DNA of 64,000 nt from Oehlia diaphana (GCA_003833135.1 QZLH01000173.1:30297-94296), one strand, 5' to 3'; positions 12,435-25,729 are shown, numbered from the stretch's first letter. The notes: generated from the sequence alone by a model not told the origin. Made by a program: numbers and translations.

Positions 12435-14897
12435 ATGGCTGCGAATCCTGGTCTTCAATCAATATCAGATCTTACTGCTTCAACCCGCTTAACTACAGGG
12501 GATATACCACCACCTCTTGTAGGTTCTTCAACAACTGTTATAAGTACCCGGCTTTATTTATTCGCAGGACGACTTGTGTCTTCTCGACGCATGACAAATG
12601 AACTATATGAACTTGATTTGGAAACATTTGTATGGACAAAATTTCAGGATACTGAACAAAAAGCACCAAAAGCTAGATATTTTCATTCTGCAAATCAATA
12701 TAAAAATTCAATCGTATTTTTTGGCGGAATGGGATATTCAAGAACTTCAAATGATGGTTTATGTGTGTTAGATGATGTTTCTATCTTTGATTTAGACACA
12801 TATACTTGGAAACATCCTGAAATAACACCTTCATCTTTTTCTCCACGACCAAGATATGCACATTTAGCCGCAGTGACTGCAAATAAGTTGGTAGTGGTAG
12901 GTGGTCAAGACATGTCCAACTCATATATAGAAGAAATTAATGTGTTGGATTTGGATGAATTGACATGGACCTCATCACGACCTTTTGAGAAGCATTGCGG
13001 GGCATATCGATCAGTTGCAGTTAGTAGTACTAGTCATACTAATTTACCTTTATATGGTAATAATGTTAATGATAATGCTTCAATCACTTCGTCGTTTGAT
13101 TCTACTTCTTCATCATCGGACACAAATATTCCTGCACCATTGAGAAAATCAACTTCTCAGCAGGCGTTATCTAGTACAAACAACACTGTTTCTAATGTTA
13201 TTCGTAAACCACCATCTGTTGGAGCCTTTGGTCGTCCAGAATCTTTACGCAGAACTCCTTCAGGAGGTCAAAATATTGTACGTTCACGTTCCATAAAAAG
13301 GGTACAATCGTCAAGCAATTCATACTATCGGCTTTCATATACAACTAGTGTCACTGAAGAAAATCCGAATCCTATTTATTTATACTCTAATTATAATTTC
13401 ACGGATGTTAAACGTGAACTTCAAGTTATTGCACCACCTACAACGTCGAATTATCAAATTATGGATCATTCTTCAAATATGACAGGTGCATTTTTACCTC
13501 CAGGTCTTCGTTTTCCAACTGGAGCAATTCTTGGACATCATCTTATTATATCAGGAACTTATTTAACAAATACAAGTCAAACTTTTAGTATATGGGCATT
13601 AAACCTTGCGAATTTGGTTTGGACACGAATTGATACTGGTTCATGTTTCTCACAAGGTTCGTGGAATAGGGGCATACTATGTGAGGAGACTAACAGATAT
13701 TTTGTACTTGGTCATCGCGATAGGTCACTCGTTGATGATTATAATCATCGACAAACAAATTTTGACCATGTGACTGTTGTAGACTTGGAAGCATTTGGAG
13801 TTTATCAACCACCTCCTGCTACAATGTCTACTAATGCACAAGAATTAGGATTGGCATTATTAAATGATTCTAATATAGCAGATTTTGAAATTGTGACGCA
13901 AGATGATCGGAGAATACCCGTTAATTCACAAATATTATCGCAAAGATGGCCTCATTTTAAGGCGTTAGTTAATCAACAGGCTGAAAGAGTACCTAAACCA
14001 AAATATGATGAAGAGACGATAAAAAATCCTGAAGATGAAGAAACTATATTGATGTATAATAATAGAGCTTTAGAATTTCCTGAGCCTTATCCTGTCACAT
14101 TAGCATTTTTACAATATTTGTATACCGATCATCTTCTTACATCACAACAGCATCAGCCTCAAATATTAGCACAACTTTTACTGCTAGCAGATATGTACGA
14201 TTTAGACCGTTTACGACAATTGACATCGCATTCATTACATCAGTCTTTAAGTATGTCCACAGCTGCATTAATATATGAAACAGCTGCACTTTCACGTCAA
14301 ACAGGTTTACAGATTCGTGCTCTTAAGGTTATGATTGCCGCCAAGAAAATGCTTCAGCAGCAGCAGCAGCAACAACAACAACATCAACAACGAGAGTCAC
14401 GAGTTCCTCCTCAAATAGGAGATGGTGATATTTTGTCCTCAAGTTGGGCAAATCCCGCAAGTCCTCCTTTATCAGCAGCTATAGCATCTGATACGAGAGC
14501 ATCTTATTATGATCCATATTCAACAGCAATGAATTTAACATCACAATCACCACTATCTTCACCTATTCAGAAAAGAACTCGATCATCTTCATCTGTATCA
14601 GCTTATAATAGTTCAATATCTAGTCGTGGATATTTACCAACCATACAAGATAGTATAACACAGAATGATGTTATGTCTGAAGAAAGGATAAATTCGTCAA
14701 TATCGACTCGGAGTTTGCGACCTACTAGATCAAATAGTTCATTGTCTACATCAACAAGATCTTCTAACAGAAGTTATGCAGCGAGTACAACTACATTTGG
14801 TAGTAATAATGTACCAATACATCAACAACCGGTGTCACCAGAAAATCGAGTATATCAACAGGAATCTGGATTTGGTTATGCAAGTGGTGGATTATAG
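12435..14897 (+). CDS. Kelch-repeat and BTB protein, Mds3/Pmd1-like
   Basis: Single exon of 820 residues, unusual among its intron-rich neighbours. Kelch-type beta-propeller repeats fill about residues 25-190 (LYLFAGRLVSSRRMTNELYE, LDLETFVWTK, ARYFHSANQYKNSIVFFGGM, VSIFDLDTYTW, KLVVVGGQDM, INVLDLDELTW) and resume near 350-460 after a Ser-rich insert. A BTB/POZ-like domain follows at about 475-640 (IADFEIVTQDDRRIPVNSQI, LAFLQYLYTDHL, LLLADMYDLDRLRQLTSHSL), with an insert. A poly-Gln tract (CAG/CAA, near 14357-14390) and a Ser/Arg-rich disordered tail end it. The order and the phrase RLVSSRRMTNELYELDLETF match the Mds3/Pmd1 family, which controls pH response, TOR-linked morphogenesis and sporulation in yeasts; function here is by analogy. 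Confidence 0.85.
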   Translation: MAANPGLQSISDLTASTRLTTGDIPPPLVGSSTTVISTRLYLFAGRLVSSRRMTNELYELDLETFVWTKFQDTEQKAPKARYFHSANQYKNSIVFFGGMGYSRTSNDGLCVLDDVSIFDLDTYTWKHPEITPSSFSPRPRYAHLAAVTANKLVVVGGQDMSNSYIEEINVLDLDELTWTSSRPFEKHCGAYRSVAVSSTSHTNLPLYGNNVNDNASITSSFDSTSSSSDTNIPAPLRKSTSQQALSSTNNTVSNVIRKPPSVGAFGRPESLRRTPSGGQNIVRSRSIKRVQSSSNSYYRLSYTTSVTEENPNPIYLYSNYNFTDVKRELQVIAPPTTSNYQIMDHSSNMTGAFLPPGLRFPTGAILGHHLIISGTYLTNTSQTFSIWALNLANLVWTRIDTGSCFSQGSWNRGILCEETNRYFVLGHRDRSLVDDYNHRQTNFDHVTVVDLEAFGVYQPPPATMSTNAQELGLALLNDSNIADFEIVTQDDRRIPVNSQILSQRWPHFKALVNQQAERVPKPKYDEETIKNPEDEETILMYNNRALEFPEPYPVTLAFLQYLYTDHLLTSQQHQPQILAQLLLLADMYDLDRLRQLTSHSLHQSLSMSTAALIYETAALSRQTGLQIRALKVMIAAKKMLQQQQQQQQQHQQRESRVPPQIGDGDILSSSWANPASPPLSAAIASDTRASYYDPYSTAMNLTSQSPLSSPIQKRTRSSSSVSAYNSSISSRGYLPTIQDSITQNDVMSEERINSSISTRSLRPTRSNSSLSTSTRSSNRSYAASTTTFGSNNVPIHQQPVSPENRVYQQESGFGYASGGL

Positions 14898-15526
14898 CAA
14901 AGATTTTAATAAATATTGTAAGGCAGAAAAGATGAAAAATAATGAAGTCAAGATTTTATTAAATGAAGGGTTCAGAAAATATGCTCGTAATCAAAACTAT
15001 TTAGCTTATATTAACATTGTCAATAGGTACATACAAAAATTACAAAAATTCAAACAGAATGTAATATTGACGATGTATGATTAATAATTAATATTAGGAA
15101 GAAGAAAAAGTTTTAGTAGGGATAAAAAAAATTAATTTTTATTGGATCTATTATTTATTTATTTATTTATTTTGATTAATATTTATTATTGTTATATATA
15201 TTGTATTGTATTTTTTTTTTTTACCTTTTTTTTTGAAAATTGGAATTTTATTAAAAAGTAGATTTTCATCATATATTATTATATACAGTATATATATTAA
15301 TAATTTTAACTTATCTGTTATTAAATAATAATTATAATAATTGTAAAATTAAAAAAAAGTTTAAACTTTTGGCAGTAAGCATCCTAAATAAGGTAAAAAA
15401 TAATTAAATGCTTGTCTCACGTTATTTGTGTAACAAGTGGAATTTAAAAATTGCACACTTTTTACGAAAATAATTTTTTTTTTAGATCTTTTTGATCCAA
15501 AAATTTCAAATTGCACATATTTCAAA
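14898..15526. other. Intergenic, kelch 3' region to PRP46 promoter
   Basis: AT-rich with T-runs near 15210-15235. It contains the 3' end of the kelch gene and the upstream region of PRP46. Nothing else recognised. Confidence 0.5.
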
Positions 15527-17617
15527 ATGGAGTACGTAAATGATAATGAACAATCTCCCGATAACTCGCCTCCCGATTTAACAAAATTATTACAACGATC
15601 TGTAAAGCGAACAAAGGCAATGTTTCAATCCGGCACTGGTACAAATTTTCTTCTGGAGGATGACGAAAGGTTTTTAATGAATGATTCTGGTGGAGGTTTT
15701 CATATGAGTTAGCCGTTACTCGCTTTTACCTCGTTACGTCTTGTACCTCTAACTTCTAACGCATGGTATTATTATTTTTTAATAGTCAACAGGTCAAGTT
15801 AAGAATAAAAATTAACGACGAGTATAGTGATGTTCAGCAGTTACCTGCTTCATTATTAGCACAACAAAGTAGAGGAAAGAAAAGACCTTTAGAGACGGGC
15901 GAATCTGGTTTGGATAATGGTGCTTCAGAAACTAATGGGACTGGTCCCGTACCTATGCAATTGGATAATAATGAGCATTTACCTCAAATCACCGGAGGTC
16001 ATACATATCCTTCTGCATCAGGTTAGTTATTAATTGTAATTGATATTTTTTGTGTTAATATTTATCGAAATATATTATAGGAGTGTCACTTTCTGAGGAT
16101 AACGCGGTTGAAGGACAAGTGTCTGCTAATACTATACAAAAATTAGTTGATAATCTTCCACCTTCACGTGTTCAGTAAGTGCAACTTAATTTTACTTTGT
16201 TATTAGATAATCATTATTAATTATTTCTTTATATATTATAAAGACAAGAAGCTGCGAAAACTGCACATGGTGTAGTCGCTATTAGACAAAAGGCCGGTAT
16301 TAATGCTACACCATTTGCAACTTCAGGATCTTTGGTAAGACGTCAAGTTCCGAGAGCACAACGTCCAAATTGGCATGCTCCTTGGAAATTAATGAGAGTA
16401 ATTAGCGGCCATTTAGGGTGGGTTCGTTCTATAGCTGTAGAACCAGGGAATAAATGGTTTGTAACAGGTGCTGGCGATCGAACCATCAAGGTAGAAAAAT
16501 AAATCACTTTTCTTTTATTAAAAAAAAAAAATGATGTTTTTAATTATAAGCTTTAATTATTAGATTTGGGATCTTGCATCTGGTACTTTGAAACTTACTC
16601 TTACAGGTCATATTTCAACAGTTCGTGGTTTGGCTGTTTCACCACGACATCCATATTTGTTTTCTTGCGGAGAAGACAAAATGGTTAAATGTTGGGATCT
16701 TGAACAAAATAAAGTTATACGACATTATCATGGTCACTTGTCTGGCGTATATTCTTTAAGTTTACATCCTACATTAGATATTTTAGCTACAGCAGGAAGA
16801 GACGCTACTGCAAGAGTATGGGATATGCGTACAAAACAATGTATTCATGTATTAAGTGGACATTCTTCAACAGTAGCAGATGTAAAATGTCAAGAAGTAG
16901 ATCCACAAATAATTACAGGCTCAATGGATTCAACTATCAGACTTTGGGATTTAGCAGCCGGAAAAACTATGGCAACGCTTACGCATCATAAAAAATCTGT
17001 TAGAGCATTAGCTATACATCCCGCAGAATTTACTTTTGCTAGTGGTAGTGCTGATAACATTAAACAGTGGAAATGTCCTGAAGGGACTTTTATGCAAAAT
17101 TTTGAAAATCACCGTGCTATTATTAATACTTTAGCTGTTAATGTTGATAATGTTCTATTTTCTGGTGGTAAGTAAAAAAAAGTTTTTTTTTACTTTCTTT
17201 TTTTTTTTAAAAAAAAAAATAGAAAAAAAAAATTGATTTTTAACATTAATTGATATAATATATTTAAATATATTATTAAAGCTGATAATGGATCGATGGC
17301 ATTTTGGGATTGGAAGTCAGCATATAAATTTCAATCGTTGGAGACAACCGTTCAACCTGGATCTCTGGAATCTGAAGCTGGTATATTTGCTAGTACATTT
17401 GATCGCACAGGATTAAGATTGATTACGTGTGAAGCTGATAAAACTGTTAAAATTTGGAGAGAAGATCCTAATGCGGTACGAATAATATACTTCAATAAAT
17501 TAAAAATACGAAATTATATTGAGTATTTCTTTAATTGCTTAAACTATATTTATTTTTTAGACTCCGGAAACTCATCCTATTGATTGGAAACCAACATTGA
17601 TTAGAACTAGATATTAA
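15527..17617 (+). CDS. PRP46: Pre-mRNA splicing WD40 protein PLRG1/Prp46
   Basis: Subunit of the NineTeen/Prp19-associated complex in the activated spliceosome. Seven exons (15527-15669, 15786-16021, 16081-16174, 16244-16490, 16564-17167, 17282-17475, 17561-17617) give 524 residues. The N-terminal 200 residues are mostly disordered, with an [16 protein letters not shown] helix. Seven WD40 repeats follow: [120 protein letters not shown], and a last blade with [17 protein letters not shown]. The C-terminal [10 protein letters not shown] is the family ending. Length agrees with human PLRG1 (about 514). Confidence 0.97.
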
Positions 17618-17882
17618 TTAGTATATTATTACATTATATTTTACTTGTATATATTTCTATTTTTAAAACAAAACATGATTATGAAGTTAATAAAAATAAT
17701 TAAAATGGATTTTATTCAATAGAATTAGAATTATTAGAATTATTGATGATTGCTCGTAATTTACAGTGATTTATTTATATATTAAGTAAAATAATTTAAA
17801 AGCTATTTTACCCATTGCAAAAATGAAGTGATAATATATTTTCTCATATTCAAATCATTGAATTCATAGTAGAATTTAAGAA

Positions 17883-20610
17883 TCATTGCCTATTACCTAC
17901 AGGTAGTGGAAGTTTATCCTGAAGTACTTCCAAAAAGTTTCGAATTTCGCCTAAGAGAGCATTGACTCCTCCAGTTTCTTCCATAATATCATAAGGATGC
18001 CATTCAGGTGTTTCTCCGACATTCAAATTGCTATTAAAAGCAAAATTATCTTCCCAAGATTTTCTGTAAAACTATATGAAAAATGAATAAAAATTCAGAT
18101 TGATAAAATGAAAAATAAAGAATATTTTACTTACAGAAACTCCATAGGTAACAGTAGCTGATTCTTTATCCAAAGGAACTTCGACACCAGGAGAACTAGT
18201 TATTTTGTCTTTTAAGTCCCAAAATTTATACCTTGTAACTTCTACAACATAATGTTCGCCCCACCAATATTTCCATCTGGTTTTTTCACACACTGAGGTA
18301 ACGTTTATTTCATCAGTGTTCGAATAAACCAAGTATTCATTATTTTGGCTACATTATTGTTTTATATATTAATCAGTGTTCTTAATTGTCGTTATATGGC
18401 AAAATTTATGTAGTTACCTAAGTCGTAATTTATAAACAAAAGTTCCTAGAGCATTAAACTTGTCATTAGGAAGACGTTTTGCTGTTTTGATGTTCAGTTT
18501 CCATGAGTAAACACTGAAATTAATATATATATAATTTTAATTAGTTTAAAATATTCTAAAGATTTATATATTTTAATAATACTACTAACTTATCCAAACA
18601 TGACATGTTGATGTCCAATATGTTCTTATCATGTGTAGTTACATTCCACAGGCCAATCTTTCCATCTTCCTTAAACTGGACATCAAAAGCACACGGCCAG
18701 GGTTCTACGCGAGCATTGCGACCCGCTGGAGGTGGTCTACGGATTACAAGAATTTTATATTCTCGAAATGGTGACCCATCCCATTTTCGATCACAATCGT
18801 TACAATTGGAGAGAATTTCAAATAAAGCATCTAATTGTCTAAAATGACTAGCAACACTAAAAAAGGAAATATTTACATTGTTAAAAAATCATATAAAAGC
18901 AAGGCAATAACCAATGTAAATTATTATAATCACTTGCCAAGTAGCAAATTTAGATTGTAAACGAGAATCACTCAGAATCTTATCATTAAGTCGATCGATA
19001 GCCCATAATGGTTCCCTGGGAAAATCTGTTAAGCACACATGGCCAAACCTAGTGTATCACGAACAGATTTTAATAAATAAACGTGTATGCAAAATTTAGA
19101 AATATTATACTATACCTAATACGCATTTTAATTTCTTCGTCAAATAAGTGAATGGTTCCAAAAGCTTTAATAAGAGCATCCTCGATTCTTTTCACATTTG
19201 ACACACGAATACTAATATTTATTAACACAAACTTTCATTATTCATATAAAGGTCCGGATAATAAATATATTTTAAAAGACTCACTTATGCAAAGCATCGA
19301 AATTAGAGTTTGGATTTAATTCTCTTGAACCTCCGTTTTTACCAACAACCGAAATTTTATCTCCCTCAAGAACAGGTTCAAGGAGTTTGAACAATCCAAA
19401 GACATCATGCGGTTTGTTGAACCAAGGCGCGGGATTAGCTATTCTAACTTTATAAGGTTTAATCGGTGGTTCTATCATATGAAATACCCAGCCTTTATAA
19501 ATGATCGCATTTTCATTATTTGTTACATTAGGAACGGACCTGGACTAAAGAATTATAACTATTAATTTATAAATTAATCACTTGTTAAACTTGTTATCAA
19601 TTCATGAAACTAAGTTCATACCGCAACTACTTTAATATACAAATGCTTGACTCGCATCGTTGCTTCTTCAACGGAATCATAAGTATCACCAACAATTCTT
19701 ATTAACTATAAGAACAAATAAGATAAATAAATAAAATAAGAGAATTCAAAGATTTAATCTATTTTTATAATACTTGCATTAGAGCTTGGTTCATACCACA
19801 TATAACATTTAGTCTCCGCACGTACTGGATGCAGAGTCTCTTCTTTCTCGCCAATAATTCGTGAGATAGGAATTTCGGAATTAGGAAAAACAAAGTGCCC
19901 GTTGAAAGGTTTTCGATCAGGCGGAAATCCCCTGTAATCGCGTTCTTCACGTTCTCGAGCTTCCCTACGTTCTATTTTACGTTTTTGTTTATCACTAAGA
20001 GCCTTTTCAGGTTTTGCCCAACCTTTAACTTTTCTTTTGCTGCGCTCTTGTAAATCTTTTGTTAGTACGGTTTCGGAGAGAGCAAACCATTGTTTAAGAG
20101 CTTGTTCGATATCATCACGCTTTCCCCAAATTTCGATTTGCTATATATAAATAAATACCATTAAATAAACAACTTCTTCATAAAATTCATAAATTAAAAA
20201 GTAGAAATAAATATTTACAGCTTCATCCTCATTATAAATCATGTGAGTATTCGTTAGTTGTTCGATACGTTGCACGTGAAATCTTTTTTCTCCGAGAATA
20301 TCAACTGGACGAACATTTGGAGGAATCTTTATATGGTATTGCACAATGGTGTATAATATGTTAAATGAATTTGAAATTAATCCATTAAACTCATCTTTAG
20401 AATTTTAATTGAAAAAAATCAATAAAATTTATTTACCAGCCAAACTTCGTCGGGGGTTCTCTTTGGATCAGGACGTTCTTCATGATCTCTTTTTTGAATC
20501 TGTTGTCGATGTCTCCATTGATCCGCTTCTTCCTCATCATAGAATTCTGAATTCCCTTGTTTATTATCTTGATTATGTTGATTATTATATTGATAATAGC
20601 TTTTTGACAT
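17883..20610 (-). CDS. KH-like RNA-binding protein (possibly DUF7905-type)
   Basis: Eleven exons (20437-20610, 20219-20326, 19778-20140, 19622-19705, 19285-19544, about 19117-19212, 18938-19048, 18590-18856, 18418-18513, 18135-18348, 17883-18071) give about 653 residues. Two KH-like segments are visible: DILGEKRFHVQRIEQLTNTH, then IEIWGKRDDIEQAL; and ISRIIGEKEETLHPVRAETK, then LIRIVGDTYDSVEEATMRVK. Both have GEK-type loops. The C-terminal half has WKYWWGEHYVVEVTRYKFWD and FYRKSWEDNFAFNSNLNVGE, which recall a fungal domain of unknown function (DUF7905, from memory). Two introns (19706-19777, 18857-18937) begin with GCAAGT rather than GT; only these donors keep frame. It is divergent from Dicer across about 400 bp. 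Role unknown; an RNA-binding partner in RNA metabolism is the plain inference. Confidence 0.8.
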
Positions 20611-21008
20611 TTTAATTGTGAACACAAGAAAAATTTTATTATTCTTGAATAATGGACACTCAATATTCCGCTTATATAACAAACAATTACAATTTTTTTT
20701 TGTCCTTTTACGCCATCCCGGTACTGTGCCACGAATGCATGCAATTGTTCCAATTTGAATGATAATCACAAATCTGTAATTGTTTTCCAAAAATGTAAAC
20801 ATTGGTCTGAATAACTATAAATTACAGTTGATTTTTTTTTTCAATTCATCTCTTTAACAAATCATTCTCTCAAATATTAGGGTTATAATTGCCCATTATT
20901 ATCATTATTTCATTATTTTTTGCTAAAAAAAAAAGACAATATTTGTATGTTAAAAGAAGAATTTTAAGAGATTTATTAAAAGTTTGTTTTTAAAAAGTGT
21001 TATTAACA
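20611..21008. promoter_or_regulatory. Shared upstream region of KH-like gene and Dicer
   Basis: 398 bp between two divergent start codons, so both promoters must lie here unless one overlaps a neighbour. It contains T- and A-runs (20832-20841, 20926-20934). No clear TATA box is seen, and no CACGTG lies within it. Confidence 0.5.
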
Positions 21009-24000
21009 ATGACTGCCAAACCAACTGAGTTAAGAATTAACGAACTTTTCGAAGTTGGTTCAGATGATGATAACAAGGATGGAACATTAAACGAAGTCGT
21101 TGTTCCAACCCCAGAGGTTGTCCAAGCATTAACTGCCCGTAAATACCAAACTGAACTGTACGAGAGGGCGTTAAATGACAACGTAATAGCGGTTCTGGAT
21201 ACTGGAAGTGGAAAAACTTTCATTGCCGTGATGTTGATAAAAGAAATGGTAGCAAAAGAGAGAGAGTTAAGAATGATTAGACGAGAGGTATTATTGATTT
21301 CAACATAGAACGGATCTTCTAATTTTTTTTGTTTGAGAATATTAATTTTAATTAACCTTATTTTTTAGGAAAAACTCACATTTTTCCTAGTTAATCTCGT
21401 ACCGCTTGTTTTTCAGCAATCTGACGTGATCAAAGCAAATTGCGATATAAAAGTCATGCGTTTTTGTGGAGAAATGGGTGTCGATTTATGGAGTGAAAAA
21501 CAATGGAAAAAAACTTTTATAGAATATGATGTTCTAGTCATGACTGCACAGATTTTTTTAAATATTCTTCGTCATGGATTCATTTCCTTATCACAGGTAA
21601 ATATTCTAATCCATTAATGATTTGATATCAATATTAATCATGTTAAAGTAATTAAAAGAAAAGTGTATGTATATATATATGTATGTATGTATTATAAATT
21701 TTGATTATTAAATATCAAGGTTAATCTATTAGTTTTTGATGAGTGTCATCATACTTCAAAAAAGCATCCGTATAATTTGATAATGAGAGAATTTTATGAT
21801 CGATGTCCTGAAGAAAATAGACCGAAAATTTTTGGTATGACAGCATCCCCCGTTAATACCCGAAGTGCCATTCATTCTGCTAGGTATCACAGTTTTTTAT
21901 CTAATAGATACATTTCTTTTATTGCTATACTGATTAACTTCATTTACTATTATTATAAATAGCCACCTTGAACGTAACCTAAACGCTAAAGTATTCACGG
22001 CCAGTGATACAGATGAGCTCCGTAGATTTGTCAATCGGCCTAATGAGATAGCTATAAGATATGAGCATCCACCAGATTATCCAGAAACTGAACTTTATAA
22101 AATTCTTTGGAAAGAATGCCTTGGTGCAGAAAAATTCCAAAGAGCGTTTGGGTGCGCTTCTCAAGCTCTTCAAATTTTAGGTCCTTGGTGTTCTGATCGG
22201 GTCTGGAAATATATATTAGAAGAATTAAATTCTAAATATGAAGGGAAATTAGATCCGGAGCAATATGACATGGAATTATTAGAAGCTTTATTAAAAGAAG
22301 AAAAAGTTTTAATGCAAAAAGTAACAACTATTATTGATAAATGGGTTTTTCAAAAACCTAGGTGTGATCCCAGTATGTTATCACCTAAAGTAATAAAATT
22401 ATTACAAATCTTAGATTGTTTTAAGGATGAAGTTGATAACTTTTGTGGCATAGTATTTGTTGAGCGACGTCATACAGCTAATGTTTTAAATTATTTGTTA
22501 GGAGAGATAAGTGGTTTAGATTTTATAAAATCAGACGTATTAGTTGGACATGGTACTAGTGAAGAAGGAGATATACAAATGAAATTTAAAGATCAGAACA
22601 GAACCATAAGAGCTTTCCGTGATGGAAAGATCAATTTACTGATTGCTACTAATGTAGCAGAAGAAGGATTAGATATCCAACCATGCAATGTCGTTATTAG
22701 GTTAAGTATAATAATAATAATTATATGTTTTATTATTAGTTATTATAACGTTTAAATTTATTTTAATTTTTTAGATTTGATTTTTTCAATACACTGAGAG
22801 CCTATATTCAATCTCGAGGAAGAGCTCGTCGTAAAGATTCAAAATATATTGTGATGATAGAAAAGGATAATCTCAAAGAACAAGGTATACTTGGGGAAAT
22901 GAAAAAAGCTGAGGATGATATGAAGGAATGGTGCCAAATGCTCCCTGAGGATCGTAAATTACAAATGAATGATAATATAGATGATTCGGATGATTCGGAT
23001 GATGAAGAAGGACAATATTTTATCATTCCTGAAACAGGTGCATTATTGAGTTATGAATCAGCCGTTTCACTTGTTAGTTATTACTGCTCAAAACTTCCTA
23101 AAGATGCTTATTGTCAGACATTTCAACCTGATTATAAATTTATAAAAGAACATGGTGGATTTACTTGTCATCTTACTTTACCAAATAATGCACCCGTTCG
23201 TGAAATTGTTAGTGAAGTTTGTAGCAGTAGAAGCAAATCAAAAAAAGCTGCCGCATTTAAGACTTGTCTACAATTACATGAGAAAAAGGCATTAGATAAC
23301 CATCTGCTGCCAGAGATAGAATGGATTGAAGAAGATCATGAAATGCCGAAACTGACCATTGATGAACATGGGTTGGTCGAAGGAGCGAAAAAATCCAAAA
23401 GAGAGTATCGTCTTAAATCTCCTGATTTATGGGTTATTGAAGAAGATCAACCCAAGATTCCAGAAGAACTATATTTTACTATTTTTAAATTAGATCTAGA
23501 TGATGAAAAATATGATGGTAACCCATACCGTACAATGTGTTTATTAACACGTAAACAGTTTCCGGAGATTCCAGCAAGTTACTTATATTTTCATGGAGTT
23601 CCTAAAACACTTAATGTGCTTCCTTATTCAACACCAATTAAAATCGATCTTGAAAGGATGCAGTTGATTTTTAAATTTACTTTACGCATATTCACTTCTA
23701 TAGTCAACAAAGAGTTTATATGTGAATTTGAAAATTTCCCATATCTCGTAGTGCCGCTTGTCAAAAATGCACCTATCAATGAACATACTCCTAATTTCAT
23801 TGATTGGGAAGATATAGAAAAGGCTGTTAACGAAAAACATATACCTGTTGACGTGAGTAACATATCTGACGACATGATGGATGCTGTGATAATCGATTAT
23901 TCAGACAATTTACGGCGTTATTTTGTTCAATCTATACGACATGACTTTAATCCAATGTCTCCAATTCCAGAAGGAATGGCAATACGTGAAAAAGGTTGTA

Positions 24001-25729
24001 AAAATTTTGCGGAATATTATAAAAAAACATTTGACTTGGATACGACTTATCCAGATCAGCCAATATTTCAAGTTCGTAAAATTTCAAAGGTTATGAACTT
24101 TCTACAACCTGTTCCTGGAGCACTTCCAACTCAAAAGGGTCGAACGGCAACATTTGTAATTCCAGAATTTTGTAAACAATATACAATACGGGCTTCCGTT
24201 TTTAGGTCTGCCCTTATGATACCTGCTATACTCACTAGAATCAATTCTCAACTATTAATTTTAGAATTACGATTAAAACTTGATTTACCTATAACTGATC
24301 AATTATTATTAGCGGCAACGACGACACCGTCTGCCAATATGGAGATGGATTATGAACGTCTCGAGACGTTGGGAGATTCATTCTTAAAATTTGTCGTAAC
24401 GATAAGGTTATATGTCATGTTTCCTGATAAACATGAAGGTCAACTCCATTGTCAACGTATTAGAATTATTTGCAACAAGCAGCTATATAGAAGTGCAAAG
24501 AAGTTGCATCTCTATGAATATATAACATCACTTCCATTCAATCGTAGAGCTTGGAGACCAGCTGGTATGATCACCGCACTAGATGGACCCGACACGGTGG
24601 AACAAGAAAAAACTCATGGTTTAGCTGATAAGACTCTTGCTGATGTTGTAGAGGCAATGCTAGGTGCTGCTTTTTTGAGTGGAAAATTAGATGCTGCTCT
24701 TAAAGCTGCTATCGCATTGGAAGTTCCATTCGATGACATTACAGAATGGGATCATTTTCATAAAAATAATAAAAATCCTCCACGTGTTAAACAAAAAGCA
24801 CTCAAGGCACTGAATATCGAAAAAATTGAAGAAATATGTGGATACACATTCAAAAATAAGATACTGATCGCAGAAGCATTAACACATGCTAGTTTACCTA
24901 ATTCGGTAACATCATGTTATCAACGTCTTGAATTTTTAGGAGATGCAGTATTGGATTTTCTGACTGTTAAATATTTATTTGAAAAATACCCCGATGGTAA
25001 ACCAGGATTAATAACAGATCTTAAGGATGCATCTGTTAACAATCAAATTCTTGGAGCAATTTGTGAACGAATCGGTCTTCAAAAACACATTATTCACTTT
25101 TCGCCAAAGTTGATGTCGGGAATCACTGCTTTCGTAAAAACTTTAGATGATATGCGAGATAATGGTGAAACTGTTGGAGAATATTGGAGTGATTTGGACG
25201 TTCCTAAAGTTATGAGTGATGTTGTTGAAAGTATGTTGGGAGCTGTTTTTGTAGATTCAGAGTTTGATCCGGATGTACCACAAAGAGTATTTGATAAGTG
25301 GATTGCACCCGTTTTAAATGAGCACGTCACTCCTGATACATTAAAGGTCCATCCAGTGAAAAGACTAACAGAATACTTTCAAAAAGGAGGATGTACTATG
25401 TTGTTATTGAGGTATGATATTTTTTTTTCAATCAGTTTTCATCTTTTTATTTTTACTAATAATTAAATTTATAAAATAATAGAAACCATACAACTGAAGG
25501 ACCCGAAGCACAGGAATCACCAGACTCTCAAGGTTGTACTATCTTTATTCACGATGACGCCGTATCGCACGCGAAATCAAATAATGTTCGTTCAGCAAGG
25601 AAGATGGCAGCTCAAATAATTTTAGACAAAATTGATAGTGATGCCGATTACTTTAAAAGGACGTGTACGTGTGTAGCTCTTCCCAAGGTGATCAATGATG
25701 ACGATGATGATGAAGAATTGGTAGATTAA
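21009..25729 (+). CDS. DCL: Dicer (class 3 ribonuclease III)
   Basis: Cuts long dsRNA or hairpins into small RNAs for RNA silencing. Six exons (21009-21287, 21369-21596, 21720-21883, 21963-22700, 22775-25411, 25483-25729) give 1430 residues. Domain order is complete. The helicase has Walker A DTGSGKT (about 64-70), DECH (about 177), [17 protein letters not shown] and QSRGRAR. The dimerisation domain is near 570-660. PAZ is at about 840-965 ([20 protein letters not shown]). RNase IIIa has [13 protein letters not shown] with DVVEAMLGA. RNase IIIb has [13 protein letters not shown] with [10 protein letters not shown] short dsRBD-like end begins at [14 protein letters not shown] and finishes in an acidic tail. 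All acidic catalytic positions expected for both RNase III domains are present, so it should be active. It pairs divergently with a KH-like protein gene. Confidence 0.97.

Noticed and set aside
14776..15084. 102-codon frame overlapping the kelch gene 3' end
   Set aside because: It overlaps the well-supported kelch frame and its product is low-complexity; a shadow frame.
19765..19950. Open frame on the minus strand within the KH-like gene (…LARKKRLCIQYVRRL…)
   Set aside because: It is out of phase with the flanking exons. The other frame gives a KH-like sequence and splices correctly through the GC donor.
20437..20802. Longer N-terminus for the KH-like protein, upstream of 20610
   Set aside because: The extra residues are Cys/Lys/Phe-rich and unlike coding sequence; the ATG at 20610 begins a typical polar N-terminus.
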